Position numbers and translations under genes: made by a program. From Candidatus Melainabacteria bacterium (GTDB taxonomy: Bacteria; Cyanobacteriota; Vampirovibrionia; Obscuribacterales; Obscuribacteraceae), in the NCBI GenBank assembly GCA_003151275.1, contig PLXC01000038.1:41538-60364 (forward strand): a DNA stretch of 18,827 nt, read 5' to 3'. Under the pieces are notes generated by a model, which ran no database searches, was not told where the DNA came from, and saw only the letters and a program-made list of their open reading frames with translations. Shown piece after piece: positions 6,452-14,600 of the stretch (within the stretch, counting starts at the first letter, position 1; each line of letters opens with the position of its first letter).

Positions 6452-8038
6452 TTAAGACGCCTTTTGTTCCGAGCATGACTGACTCTCTTGTTCGCCCTCA
6501 TCGCTGAGCTTGGTTAACACTTCACCTAAATCTTTGTTTGCGGGACCATCCAGCACTTTACCGTTCAGATCAAAACGAGATCCATGCACGGGGCAGTCCC
6601 AACTCTTCTCAAGCGAATTCCAAGCAACGATTCCGCCCATGTGCGGGCAGATTGCCGATCGTTGGCAAAGATTGCCCTTATCGTCGCGACAGACAGCTAT
6701 TTTTTCTCCGTTACGAGTGATAACGGCGCCCTCACCTGGATGAATTTGCATTGTCGAAGTGATCTCAGGAGTGGTGAGGTATTCAACGAACTGAGCGGCG
6801 GCGTTCAAATTTTCCTTAATGAAATCAAATGGAGTGCTCATTGGCAGCCGGGTCGGATCGAATATTTTGGCCGCGGAATTTTCTCGACCACACAAAGCGT
6901 CGGTGAGCAACATACCGGCCACAGTTGCAAAACTCATGCCAACTCCAGAAGCCCCGGTGGCGATGTAGATGCCTTTGCTGCCAGGCTGTTTACCGATATA
7001 ACCGATGCCGTCAACAGGTTCATAAACCTGACCCGACCACTTGAAGTCTACTGTCGTAAAATTGGCGCACCACTCGCGCGCCCATTGCTCTAATCGCAAG
7101 AAGCGTTCTTCAGCATCGTCCGCCTGTCCCGTTTTATGGTCTTCACCGCCAACGATGAGCATTTCGTATTCCAAATCGTCTTCGATCGGTTGCACGCGCA
7201 CATAGTGATACGGATCTTGAGTATCCCAGAACAACCCTTTCGGCATCGAACTAATTGGCACGCGTGCGGCAATGACATAAGTGCGATAGGCAGCCTGTTT
7301 CAGATGGACACCCAAACCCAAAATTGGACTGTTGGTAGCGACAATAACTGCATTTGCGCTGACCGCTACGTTTTCTTGATTTGTTTTTTTGACAACCACC
7401 GTTGCACCATCATCGATACCACCGATATGTGTGCCGGCAAAAATTTGTACACCTCTTTCAAGGCAAGCCTCAATCAATCCATCTAAATATTTGAGAACAT
7501 GAAACTGGTACTGGTTCGGAAAACACAACGAAGGCACTATCTCTTTGCGCTTTAAAGGGCAGTCGACAAGTTTCACGCCTGCAAAACCAATTTCGGTCAC
7601 AGCCTTGAGCTCATCTTCTAGCTGCGCCAGTTTTGACTCAGGGCTGAGAAATAGATGTCCATCGACCTTTTCAAAATCACAATCGATTTGCTCCTGTTTG
7701 ACGATGACTGCGATTTGGTCCATCGCTGCTCGATAAGCCTGGAAAATCGTCTTGGCGTTCTCGATCCCATGATTTTTGATAATTTCAAAGTAGCGTCTGT
7801 CCAGAACATCGGTGACGTGCGCAGTGGTGCGTTGGGATTCGCCTCCACAAAGAGGCCCATCATCAACCACAATCACGGATTTTCCTTCGGTGGCCAGCAA
7901 AAAAGCTGCGGTCAAACCAGTGATACCTGCTCCGACAACACAGACATCGCATGTCTTTGCTTCAGTCAATGTCGGAAACCTCGGGATATCGAACGTTTCG
8001 GTCCAAACAGTCGATGTTTTGGCGGATTCTGGATTCAT
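6452..8038 (-). CDS. FAD-dependent oxidoreductase with C-terminal Rieske [2Fe-2S] domain (YhfW-like)
   Basis: A 528-residue two-domain protein. Residues about 30-410 are a DAO-type FAD oxidoreductase: the dinucleotide-binding VVGAGITGL is at 34-42 and the C-terminal FAD loop GIYIATGASGVGMSF follows later. Residues about 430-510 are a Rieske domain with complete ligands, C464-P-H466 and C482-P-V-H485, and no membrane anchor. The architecture matches Bacillus YhfW, a family of unknown substrate. Electrons presumably pass between the flavin and the cluster, but donor and acceptor are unknown. The ATG at 8038 is chosen because GGGAG lies 8 bases upstream; the longer frame to 8119 adds a non-conserved leader from a non-ATG start. 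It stands alone, diverging from the secreted-protein gene across 207 bp, with the insertion sequence downstream. Confidence 0.92.
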   Translation of the reverse strand: MNPESAKTSTVWTETFDIPRFPTLTEAKTCDVCVVGAGITGLTAAFLLATEGKSVIVVDDGPLCGGESQRTTAHVTDVLDRRYFEIIKNHGIENAKTIFQAYRAAMDQIAVIVKQEQIDCDFEKVDGHLFLSPESKLAQLEDELKAVTEIGFAGVKLVDCPLKRKEIVPSLCFPNQYQFHVLKYLDGLIEACLERGVQIFAGTHIGGIDDGATVVVKKTNQENVAVSANAVIVATNSPILGLGVHLKQAAYRTYVIAARVPISSMPKGLFWDTQDPYHYVRVQPIEDDLEYEMLIVGGEDHKTGQADDAEERFLRLEQWAREWCANFTTVDFKWSGQVYEPVDGIGYIGKQPGSKGIYIATGASGVGMSFATVAGMLLTDALCGRENSAAKIFDPTRLPMSTPFDFIKENLNAAAQFVEYLTTPEITSTMQIHPGEGAVITRNGEKIAVCRDDKGNLCQRSAICPHMGGIVAWNSLEKSWDCPVHGSRFDLNGKVLDGPANKDLGEVLTKLSDEGEQESQSCSEQKAS

Positions 8039-8100
8039 TTTTGCAACTCCCTTGGTCGGTCGGTAGATTAATGTCGATCCTCGCGCCCAGTTAGTTCCAC

Positions 8101-8113
8101 GCCAAAATTTGGC
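8101..8113. promoter_or_regulatory. Palindromic operator candidate in the divergent gap
   Basis: GCCAAAATTTGGC is a perfect palindrome with a single central base. It lies 62 bp upstream of the oxidoreductase start and directly abuts the candidate -35 box of the plus-strand promoter, a placement suited to a dimeric regulator acting on both genes. No regulator gene is adjacent. Confidence 0.4.
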
Positions 8114-8141
8114 TTGCAAATTCTTGACAACATGCTATAGT
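8114..8141 (+). promoter_or_regulatory. Candidate promoter for the secreted-protein gene
   Basis: TTGCAA (8114-8119) and TATAGT (8136-8141) are separated by 16 bases. The -10 box matches the consensus at 5 of 6 positions and the -35 box at 4 of 6. A start near 8148 would give a leader of about 100 bases before the ATG at 8246. Confidence 0.4.
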
Positions 8142-8245
8142 TTTGGTCACTTACTACATTAATCACCTGACGCCTCTTGCCCACTAATTCACCCGCTCGA
8201 TTACAATCGAAGCAGAGTGAATGCTTCAGGACCAGAAAAACGAAA

Positions 8246-8842
8246 ATGAAAAAACTAGCTTTTGTATCCACACTTGGTTGCCTGTTGAGCTTCTGTGCGT
8301 CTGGCGCTGTGGCTCAAACCTACAATGCCAATGGCGTTGACTCGAGAATTATTTATGGTGGTAATGGACTCTCCACTCCGTCGGGGTCTTACATAGGTGG
8401 GGGGACGATGAGTGCCTCCGCTCGAGGCATCCAACAAAGTGGACCGCAAGTCAATCCCGGACTACCACGAGTTCCCTGGGGTGCCAACATCGGCACTTGC
8501 GGCGATAACCAATACACCGACCATAAGATCGGTGCTCAAGCCCCGGTACAACAAGGACGCGGCGGGCCTGGCCTGAACAATTTAGGCGGAGCATACAATG
8601 CTCCTAGTTTGCCAAGTTCTAAATGGGGCGCCAACATCGGCACAGCTGGAGACAGCATTCGCAGCGACATGAATCCCGGATATTACAGAAACAATCAGAA
8701 CAACCAGCAGTTCATTCAAAATCAAATCCAGATGCAACAACGTCTGAATCCACCGGCTCCGACTCCGATCCAACGCATGCTGCAAAGCAGTGGCGGCGGC
8801 CCCTTGAAGTACGAAGGCAGCAACGGTCACGTTAACTACTAA
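8246..8842 (+). CDS. Secreted Gly/Asn/Gln-rich protein with duplicated WGANIGT motif
   Basis: A 198-residue exported protein of unknown function. Residues 1-24 are a clear signal peptide (MKKLAFVSTLGCLLSFCASG then AVAQ, cleavage probably after AVA). The mature part is low in hydrophobic residues and rich in Gly, Asn, Gln, Ser and Pro. Two copies of a motif, LPRVPWGANIGTCGDN (73-88) and LPSSKWGANIGTAGDS (122-137), are about 50 residues apart, each following a PGL- or AP-containing stretch. Residues 148-168 are Asn/Gln-rich (NNQNNQQFIQNQIQMQQ). The ATG at 8246 is chosen for the signal peptide although AGGA is rather far upstream; a longer TTG frame from 8177 buries the signal. The 3' end overlaps the minus-strand 60-residue gene. 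I recognise no family. Confidence 0.8.
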   Translation: MKKLAFVSTLGCLLSFCASGAVAQTYNANGVDSRIIYGGNGLSTPSGSYIGGGTMSASARGIQQSGPQVNPGLPRVPWGANIGTCGDNQYTDHKIGAQAPVQQGRGGPGLNNLGGAYNAPSLPSSKWGANIGTAGDSIRSDMNPGYYRNNQNNQQFIQNQIQMQQRLNPPAPTPIQRMLQSSGGGPLKYEGSNGHVNY

Positions 8843-9021
8843 TATCGAATGTCAGCCTGAGCCTTTCTCCCTCGTCGGGCGATGATTGCCAGACAGCTCT
8901 TGCCGTTATCCACAAACATGTGCGTGGCGTAGACTTCGTACTTCTGATGGTCCAAATTATTCAGCTGTGTTTGGGCATCAGCCAAAGTCTCTGCGTTAAT
9001 TACCAACCATTCGTAGTGCAT
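8839..9021 (-). CDS. Small 60-residue protein, possibly DUF4177-like
   Basis: A short but well-supported gene: GAGGG sits about six bases upstream of the ATG at 9021, and the product has a plausible alternating strand-helix-strand pattern. It begins MHYEWLVINAETLADAQTQL, continues with a Leu-rich helix, then YEVYATHMFVDNGKSCLAII, and ends in a basic tail RRGRKAQ. This resembles the small DUF4177 fold (YEYKVV...LNxLGxxGWEL...IFKR), but key positions such as the GWE are not preserved, so the assignment is tentative. There is no signal peptide. Its stop overlaps the end of the secreted-protein gene by a few bases, tail to tail. An inverted repeat covers its probable -10 region. Confidence 0.6.
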   Translation of the reverse strand: MHYEWLVINAETLADAQTQLNNLDHQKYEVYATHMFVDNGKSCLAIIARRGRKAQADIRY

Positions 9022-9034
9022 GATTTCCCTCGGA

Positions 9035-9061
9035 GCGACGCCCTTAATAATAGAACGTCGC
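9035..9061 (-). promoter_or_regulatory. Inverted repeat flanking a -10-like box upstream of the 60-residue gene
   Basis: GCGACG (9035-9040) and CGTCGC (9056-9061) are exact inverted arms around an AT-rich 15-base centre. On the minus strand the centre contains TATTAT, with TGGCCA about 17 bases upstream. A protein bound at the arms would cover the -10 region. Confidence 0.35.
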
Positions 9062-9109
9062 AGCCTGCTTGGCCACCCGAGTGTTAAACTAGCTGTCCGT
9101 GAATAAGCA

Positions 9110-9125
9110 CGCCTGCTCGCAGGCG
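9110..9125 (+). promoter_or_regulatory. GC-rich hairpin in the leader of the saccharopine-dehydrogenase-family gene
   Basis: CGCCTG and CAGGCG pair perfectly around CTCG, 28 bases before the start codon and just upstream of AAAAGGA. No T run follows, so it is not a classical terminator; it may affect translation or mRNA stability. Confidence 0.4.
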
Positions 9126-9153
9126 AACCTCTACATATAAAAGGACAACCATC

Positions 9154-10341
9154 TTGAAAAAGATAGTGGTATTGGGCGGCGCCGGCGCTATGGGACAGAT
9201 CATTGTTCGCGACCTGGCGGAATCTGCTGACATCGATAGCGTCGTCATTGCCGACTTCAATCTAGCGTCAGCTGAGAAGCTAAAAAATGAAATCGGCGGT
9301 GTCAAGGTTTCGGCCGTATTTGCTGATTTGACCAAACACGATCAACTGGTAACCTTGCTCACTGGCGCCACTCTAGTGATCAATTCAACACCGTATTATT
9401 TCAATGTCAACGTGATGGAAGCCGCTCTGCAGGCTGCTTGTCACTATATGGATTTGGGTGGGCTGTTCCATGTCACGAAGAAACAACTGGAATTAAACGA
9501 GAAATTCAAACATCACAACTTGCTGGCTGTATTGGGAATGGGTGCGGCTCCCGGCATGACTAATGTTATGGCTGCAGAGGGAGCAGAAGAATTAGACCGG
9601 GTGGATTCTATCGATATTTATGTCGGCTGCGTTGACTTCGTGCAAGTCGATCATCCGCTCGCGCCACCATACGCACTCGATACCATCCTCGATGAATACA
9701 CAAAAGAGCCCATGGTTTTTGAGGAAGGAGAGTACCGAGCAAAGCCTCCGATGTCTGGAGAAGTGACAGTGGATTTTCCCGCTCCGGTTGGCCAGGCCAA
9801 AGCGATTCTGACACTGCACTCCGAAGTTTTGACCTTGCCGCTTACTTACGCCAGCAAAGGCATCAAGTCAGTTACGTTTAGACTTGGCTTGCCTACTGAA
9901 TTCCACGAGAAACTTAAACTGTTGGTCGATTTGGGCTTCGGTGCGACGGAGCCCATTGAAGTTCAAGGAACACAGATCGTGCCACGAAAAGTGCTTGCCA
10001 AAATGATTGAAAAGTTTCCTATTCCTGCACAGACACCCGACGACTGCGAAGTGATCCGTGTGGATGTGAAAGGCGCAAAGGGCGGCGCTGAAAAGCTAGT
10101 ACGCCTGGAGAGCATTATCTACGCTGATAAGAAATGGAAGGTTTCATGCGGCGCGCTCGATACAGGCGTGCCACCGTCTATAGTGGCGCAAATGATCGCC
10201 AAAGGTGCAATCACCGCTCATGGTGTTTTAGCACCGGAAGAATGTGTGCCAAGAAAGCCGTTTTTTGACGAATTGGCCAAGCGAAACATTGTCGTCAACA
10301 AGAATGTGCAACAGGCTAAGGCGTCACTTTCTGTGAATTGA
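9154..10341 (+). CDS. Saccharopine dehydrogenase family NAD(P)-dependent oxidoreductase
   Basis: A 395-residue protein. The N-terminal Rossmann domain opens KKIVVLGGAGAMG, with the G9-A-G11-A-M-G14 nucleotide-binding loop and an acidic residue after strand 2 (VVIADFN). STPYYFNVNVMEAALQA and ACHYMDLGG, followed by AAPGMTNVMA, are hallmarks of the saccharopine dehydrogenase / carboxynorspermidine synthase superfamily. The length fits the single-domain Lys9-like members (about 390-410). The substrate could be saccharopine, carboxynorspermidine or another amino-acid imine; no lysine or polyamine gene lies nearby to decide. Translation starts at a TTG, chosen because AAGGA lies 8 bases upstream and the Rossmann strand begins at once. 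A GC-rich hairpin lies in the leader. The 3' end overlaps the opposing YciI-like gene by 26 bp. Confidence 0.88.
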   Translation: MKKIVVLGGAGAMGQIIVRDLAESADIDSVVIADFNLASAEKLKNEIGGVKVSAVFADLTKHDQLVTLLTGATLVINSTPYYFNVNVMEAALQAACHYMDLGGLFHVTKKQLELNEKFKHHNLLAVLGMGAAPGMTNVMAAEGAEELDRVDSIDIYVGCVDFVQVDHPLAPPYALDTILDEYTKEPMVFEEGEYRAKPPMSGEVTVDFPAPVGQAKAILTLHSEVLTLPLTYASKGIKSVTFRLGLPTEFHEKLKLLVDLGFGATEPIEVQGTQIVPRKVLAKMIEKFPIPAQTPDDCEVIRVDVKGAKGGAEKLVRLESIIYADKKWKVSCGALDTGVPPSIVAQMIAKGAITAHGVLAPEECVPRKPFFDELAKRNIVVNKNVQQAKASLSVN

Positions 10342-10636
10342 GTCCTATGAAACTAGGTCCTACTTTGCAGCAACTAATTTCTATACTCTGCCACACATTT
10401 CCGACCACATACGGTTCTTCCTTTAGCCATTGGTCCAGTTCATACCGTGATTCCATATTGCAGATCAGCACTGACCCAATCATTTTTTCGTTGTCATCAA
10501 GGATGGCTGCTCCATAGAGCATTTTTCCTGCATCTCTCATCTTGTCGCCCAAAGCAATATGATCTTTTCTGACAGCTAAGCGACGATTCAACGCATCTGC
10601 GTCAGTTCCGTCCTTTCCAATTACTAAAAATTGCAT
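10316..10636 (-). CDS. YciI-like domain protein
   Basis: A 106-residue protein with the small ferredoxin-like alpha/beta fold of the YciI/YCII family. It opens MQFLVIGKDG. A helix contains R23-K-D-H26, the conserved histidine position. The final part is ELDQWLKEEPYVVGNVW, equivalent to the family's DPY/aG signature but with Glu in place of the usual Asp. The molecular role of the family is unsettled. ATG at 10636 is chosen because GGGAG lies 8 bases upstream; an in-frame TTG 21 bases earlier is rejected. It lies 23 bp after the 320-residue pseudo-GGDEF gene, so is probably the last gene of that unit. Its last 26 bp overlap the opposite-strand dehydrogenase gene. Confidence 0.8.
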   Translation of the reverse strand: MQFLVIGKDGTDADALNRRLAVRKDHIALGDKMRDAGKMLYGAAILDDNEKMIGSVLICNMESRYELDQWLKEEPYVVGNVWQSIEISCCKVGPSFIGLNSQKVTP

Positions 10637-10659
10637 CCGCCGCACTCCCTTAAGCAAGT

Positions 10660-11622
10660 TTACGATTGCCCAATTTTAGCAATACTAGAAGCGGCTTTTG
10701 CTGCCTTAGCAGATTTGATCAAGCTTTCTAGATCGTCGCCATCATCAGGCAAAGTGGCTATGCCAAAGGAAAATTTGAGCGTGCTTTTGTCTAGACCCGG
10801 TGCAAGAGGTGCAGCTCTTAAAACCTGAATAACCTTGTTGGCGATAAGTGAAGCAGTTGGGCTTTGAGTATTGGGGAGCAACAAAGCAAAATCTCGCGTT
10901 TCGAAGTGCCCAGCAATATCGGATGGTCGTTTGATCATCTCTATTCGCAAAGCCGCCGTCGAAACGGCTTGTAAAGGTATGGGACTGATAGAAGGGTGAC
11001 TTATTTCAAAAATGATGAGAGACAGCGGCACGCCGTATGCATCAAAGCGATAGAACTCGCGTTCGAGATATTTAAGCAAAACAGAGAAACTGTGTAATCC
11101 AGTGGTCAGGTTGATCAATTGATCGGACAAAACCTGCACGCTTGTAGCCGCTTCGCCAAGGAAATCAAGATCGTTAGTTTTCTCCTGTCGCTCGTCTTCT
11201 TCGCCTTCTTCTTCGTTGTCATCTACCCAAACATCGTCCAGTACGTCTTCTTTGACCTCGGTCGCGGCTGCCTCCATTTGTGGTGCCTTACTAGTTATAA
11301 AAAGGGCACCACTGCACTTCTCAACAATCACACCGACCATTGCGAGGTCTGCTGTCTCGCCGTCCCAAATTTCTGTTCTGTCGTTGCCGTCAATTTCTGT
11401 TAGCTTTAATGATGGAGCTGCGGCCCCTTTGAGCCAGCGAGCCAGCAATCTGATTGAGTTAGTACATTCAGGTAACGCCCACGACAGCTCGACGTCGTAA
11501 CCCTGGTGTTCTTTGGCAGTGCTGACTAGAGTACTAAGTAGCTCGACGCCAGGAGCACCGTTTTCCTTCGCCAGAAAAATGGTGCGAATCGGTTCGCCAA
11601 AAGTTGAAGAAGGTCTAGGCAT
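10660..11622 (-). CDS. Degenerate GGDEF-domain protein (320 residues)
   Basis: Residues 1-115 are a mixed alpha/beta region that I do not recognise. Residues 121-153 are an acidic linker (DDNEEEGEEDER). Residues about 170-312 follow a diguanylate-cyclase-fold pattern: a TGL start, a long helix (LLKYLEREFYRFDAYGVPLS), a strand (LIIFEIS), HFETRDFALLLPNT where active enzymes have RYGGDEFALLLP, and FSFGIATLP near the end. The GGDEF loop is replaced by ETRDF (241-245) and the strand-1 metal aspartate by Glu, so cyclic-di-GMP synthesis is not expected. A structural or ligand-sensing role is inference. It sits 58 bp after the 1152-residue gene, whose pseudo-GGDEF domain is closely similar. The Shine-Dalgarno is weak. 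It has no signal peptide or membrane segment, so is cytoplasmic. Confidence 0.85.
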   Translation of the reverse strand: MPRPSSTFGEPIRTIFLAKENGAPGVELLSTLVSTAKEHQGYDVELSWALPECTNSIRLLARWLKGAAAPSLKLTEIDGNDRTEIWDGETADLAMVGVIVEKCSGALFITSKAPQMEAAATEVKEDVLDDVWVDDNEEEGEEDERQEKTNDLDFLGEAATSVQVLSDQLINLTTGLHSFSVLLKYLEREFYRFDAYGVPLSLIIFEISHPSISPIPLQAVSTAALRIEMIKRPSDIAGHFETRDFALLLPNTQSPTASLIANKVIQVLRAAPLAPGLDKSTLKFSFGIATLPDDGDDLESLIKSAKAAKAASSIAKIGQS

Positions 11623-11680
11623 AACTAAATATAGTCCAATTAACAGCCACGGTCGATCATGGCAATGGTGCTGTTGAAAA

Positions 11681-14600
11681 TTACAGGGGGTGCTCCAGTG
11701 CGTCCAGGGCTTCGTCGAAGCCTATCTTATGTTCTTTGCAGTGACGCATGATTTTCACGGCTTGAGGTATGTCGATTCTTCCCGATTCGATGTGGCGCTT
11801 GGCCGCACCTGCCAGGTTTACGGCTGGTTGATCGATTTCACCTGTATCAAACAGCGTTCGAAAGAGAGAAGTATTATGCGCGTTCGATATTGCCAGGGCC
11901 TGTTTGATTTGCTTGTCATCAATGAAATTAGCGGTTCTCAGCAGTTTGACACGATCGATTTCAATTGTTGTAGTTTTCGGTCGTGGCGGTTTTATCGGCT
12001 TACTTTCAGGTGTCCTTGCTTGTACTCCCGGTGGAGATTGGCTCGATTGGCTTTCGTCCGCGGATCTAGGCGCGGTCTGCGGTGTCTCAGTTTGACTCGC
12101 ACCGACCTGAGGAATTTCGCCTGTCACAGCTAACGATAGACTTTCCAAGGGCTGAGTCTCTGTGTTTGTTTCGGAAGCAGTCGGCGGAGACAACGATTGG
12201 TTCACGACCAGAGTTTGCCCTGTCTCAGTTTGACTCGCACCGACCTGAGGGATCTCGTCAGTCACAGCTGACGATAGACTTTCCAGGGGTGGGGTTTCAG
12301 TACTGGTTTCGGGAGCGGTTGGCTGAGACGACGATTCGTTCTCGACCAGAGTTTGCTGTGTCTCAGTTTGACTCGCACCGACCTGGGGAATTTCGCCTGT
12401 CACAGCTAACGATAGACTTTCCAGGGGCTGGGTCTCTGTGCTGGTTTCGGAAGCAGTTGTCGGAGACGACGATTGGTTCTTGACTATAGTCTCAGATACT
12501 TCGGGCTGAGCGACAGATTTACTGGTTCCGACGGATTCTAATTCCGCATTGGACTCCGGGGCGGGTTTGACTACTGCGCTGAATTTTTCTAATTCCGCAT
12601 TGGACACCGGGGCGGGTTTGACTACTGCGCTGAATTTTTCTAATTCCGCATTGGACTCCAGTAGAAAATCCCTTTCAATAACGGATGCTGTTAGCGGTAT
12701 GTGTTTGTTGTTTCGCAAAAACTGTGCCGCCTGTTCGCGGTTCATTTTTCCGTCGTTGATGCTTATCAGAAGCTGTTTGGCAGTATTTAAAACAGGTTCA
12801 GTAACGTAACCTTGTTTGAGCAAAATCGATTCAAGATCTTTTCGATCCATGAGTTCTATCTCGCGTGCACTGATGAGTTCGCTCTCTGAGAGCAGCCCCC
12901 CGAGCACTAAAAGCTCTCCCAATCCAGCCACCGGCTCGGTTACATCGATGTGGTTTTCGCGCAGATATTGTCGCAACGAACTCGATCCCGAATGCACCGC
13001 CTTCAGTGCTTTAATTCCATCCTCATGGCTCAGTGACTTGTCTCTGATAAATCCAAGTATCATCAAAGCTGCCTGCAGAGTATATTGAGAAAGAATGCCC
13101 CTGTTTACGAGCACCCAACCCAAGGGCAGCCCGACACTGATGCTATGACGCAATTCCTCTTCCAGCTTCCATCTTTTGATGATGCCGGCACGCTTCAACA
13201 GTTGGCCAAGTTTGTCTCTCTTCAGTCCTTGTGTGACGGTGCCCAATCTTTTCAGAACTATATCAATATCCAGACCATGATTATCGACAAGTTGCAGGGC
13301 TTTAATCGCGCTATCAACAGACAGTTGCTGCTCGTTGATCATAGAGAGCACGTGCGAGGCTGCATCGACAGTTCGTTGTTGAATGTGACCTTCTATCGAC
13401 AGAACTTTGCCGATAGGCATGTGCATTTTTTCCGACAGCAAAAAGGCCGTCTCGAAGTTTTCGTGACTGATAAGCCAGGCGGAGATCAGCAAATCCTGCA
13501 ACCCTATTGGACCATACCGATCTCCGCCTGGATCAAGTCGAGCGGAGCGAACAGGAGGATGCACCTCCTGTGGTGGGTTCTCAAGCAATGCTTGATCAAC
13601 TGGAGATGTGACTATTGGCCATTGCCATTCTCTGGCCTGGTCTTTGGCCTGCAATGCAGCAGTGATCAGGCTTTTTATCGAGGAGCCCTGTGCTGGAAGA
13701 TTCGCAACGCCGCAAAAAACGAGCAGATTCTTCTCTGCTTGCTTAGTCTTAAAAGGAAGCTTTGTCAGTGTATGCACTATTCGCTCAGCCATAAAGGTTG
13801 CCTGACTCAAATCAGTGTTAGGCATCAACAGAGCAAAATCCAACGTTTCGAAATGGGCGAACGTGTCAAGCGGTCGCTTGAGCAACTCGATTTTCTCACC
13901 GATCAAACCAACTGTTTCAGCGGAAAGCCACTCATTTTTCTGATCGAGCCGCTCTGCTTTGGAACTCATCTCAAAGACAATCAAAGAAACGAGAACACCC
14001 CGTTGCTGGAACAATTGAAATTCACGCTGAAGAAATGACAGAAAAGCCTCATATTTGTATAACCCTGTCTCGGCCGAATACAAATGAGTTGCTTGATCGT
14101 CTACATCAGAGAGGAAATTTATCGTCGCACTGCGTTCTTTCCTCGGTGGTCTGATCCCGATCAGGCGCCTGTTCAAAAGATCGCACACCGCAGGCACCCA
14201 TTCGCTTGCTTGCGGTTTCAATTCGCGTATCACATCGGTAAGAGTCCGTCTTCGATCGAGGTAGTCGAGAATTTTCTTGGCCAAGACAAATTCCGCAGGT
14301 AAGCCAGCACTGCCATACTTTCCAGATTTGATCAAGTAAGACTCGTATGCCAGTCCTTGTTGTGTTAAAAATCTCTTTTGGTCCAATAAACCGTGCCCTT
14401 CCCGCAGCAATAGGTCTATCGGTTTTGTCACAGAACGGGTCTCTGTTTGCTCGTCTTGAGAGCAAGTAACGTTTCCGATTCGCCAACTGATTATTTCTCT
14501 TGCAGCAGCATCCCCTGTGGCGGCAGAAAAAGTGGCATGAATGAGCAGACCATCCTCAAAAAATACCTGGCCAATCTTGTCATCATTGCAAATTTCAACC

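Noticed and set aside
6584..7093. 169-residue plus-strand frame
   Set aside because: Antisense shadow of the Rieske oxidoreductase, with no start signal.
12085..12659. Regular direct repeats as a possible CRISPR array
   Set aside because: The units adjoin without unique spacers, keep a reading frame within a larger gene and have no cas genes nearby.
13085..14038. 317-residue plus-strand open frame
   Set aside because: Lies wholly antisense to the pseudo-GGDEF and helical-repeat part of the 1152-residue protein. Its product is rich in Cys, Gln and His without domain motifs and has no ribosome binding site.
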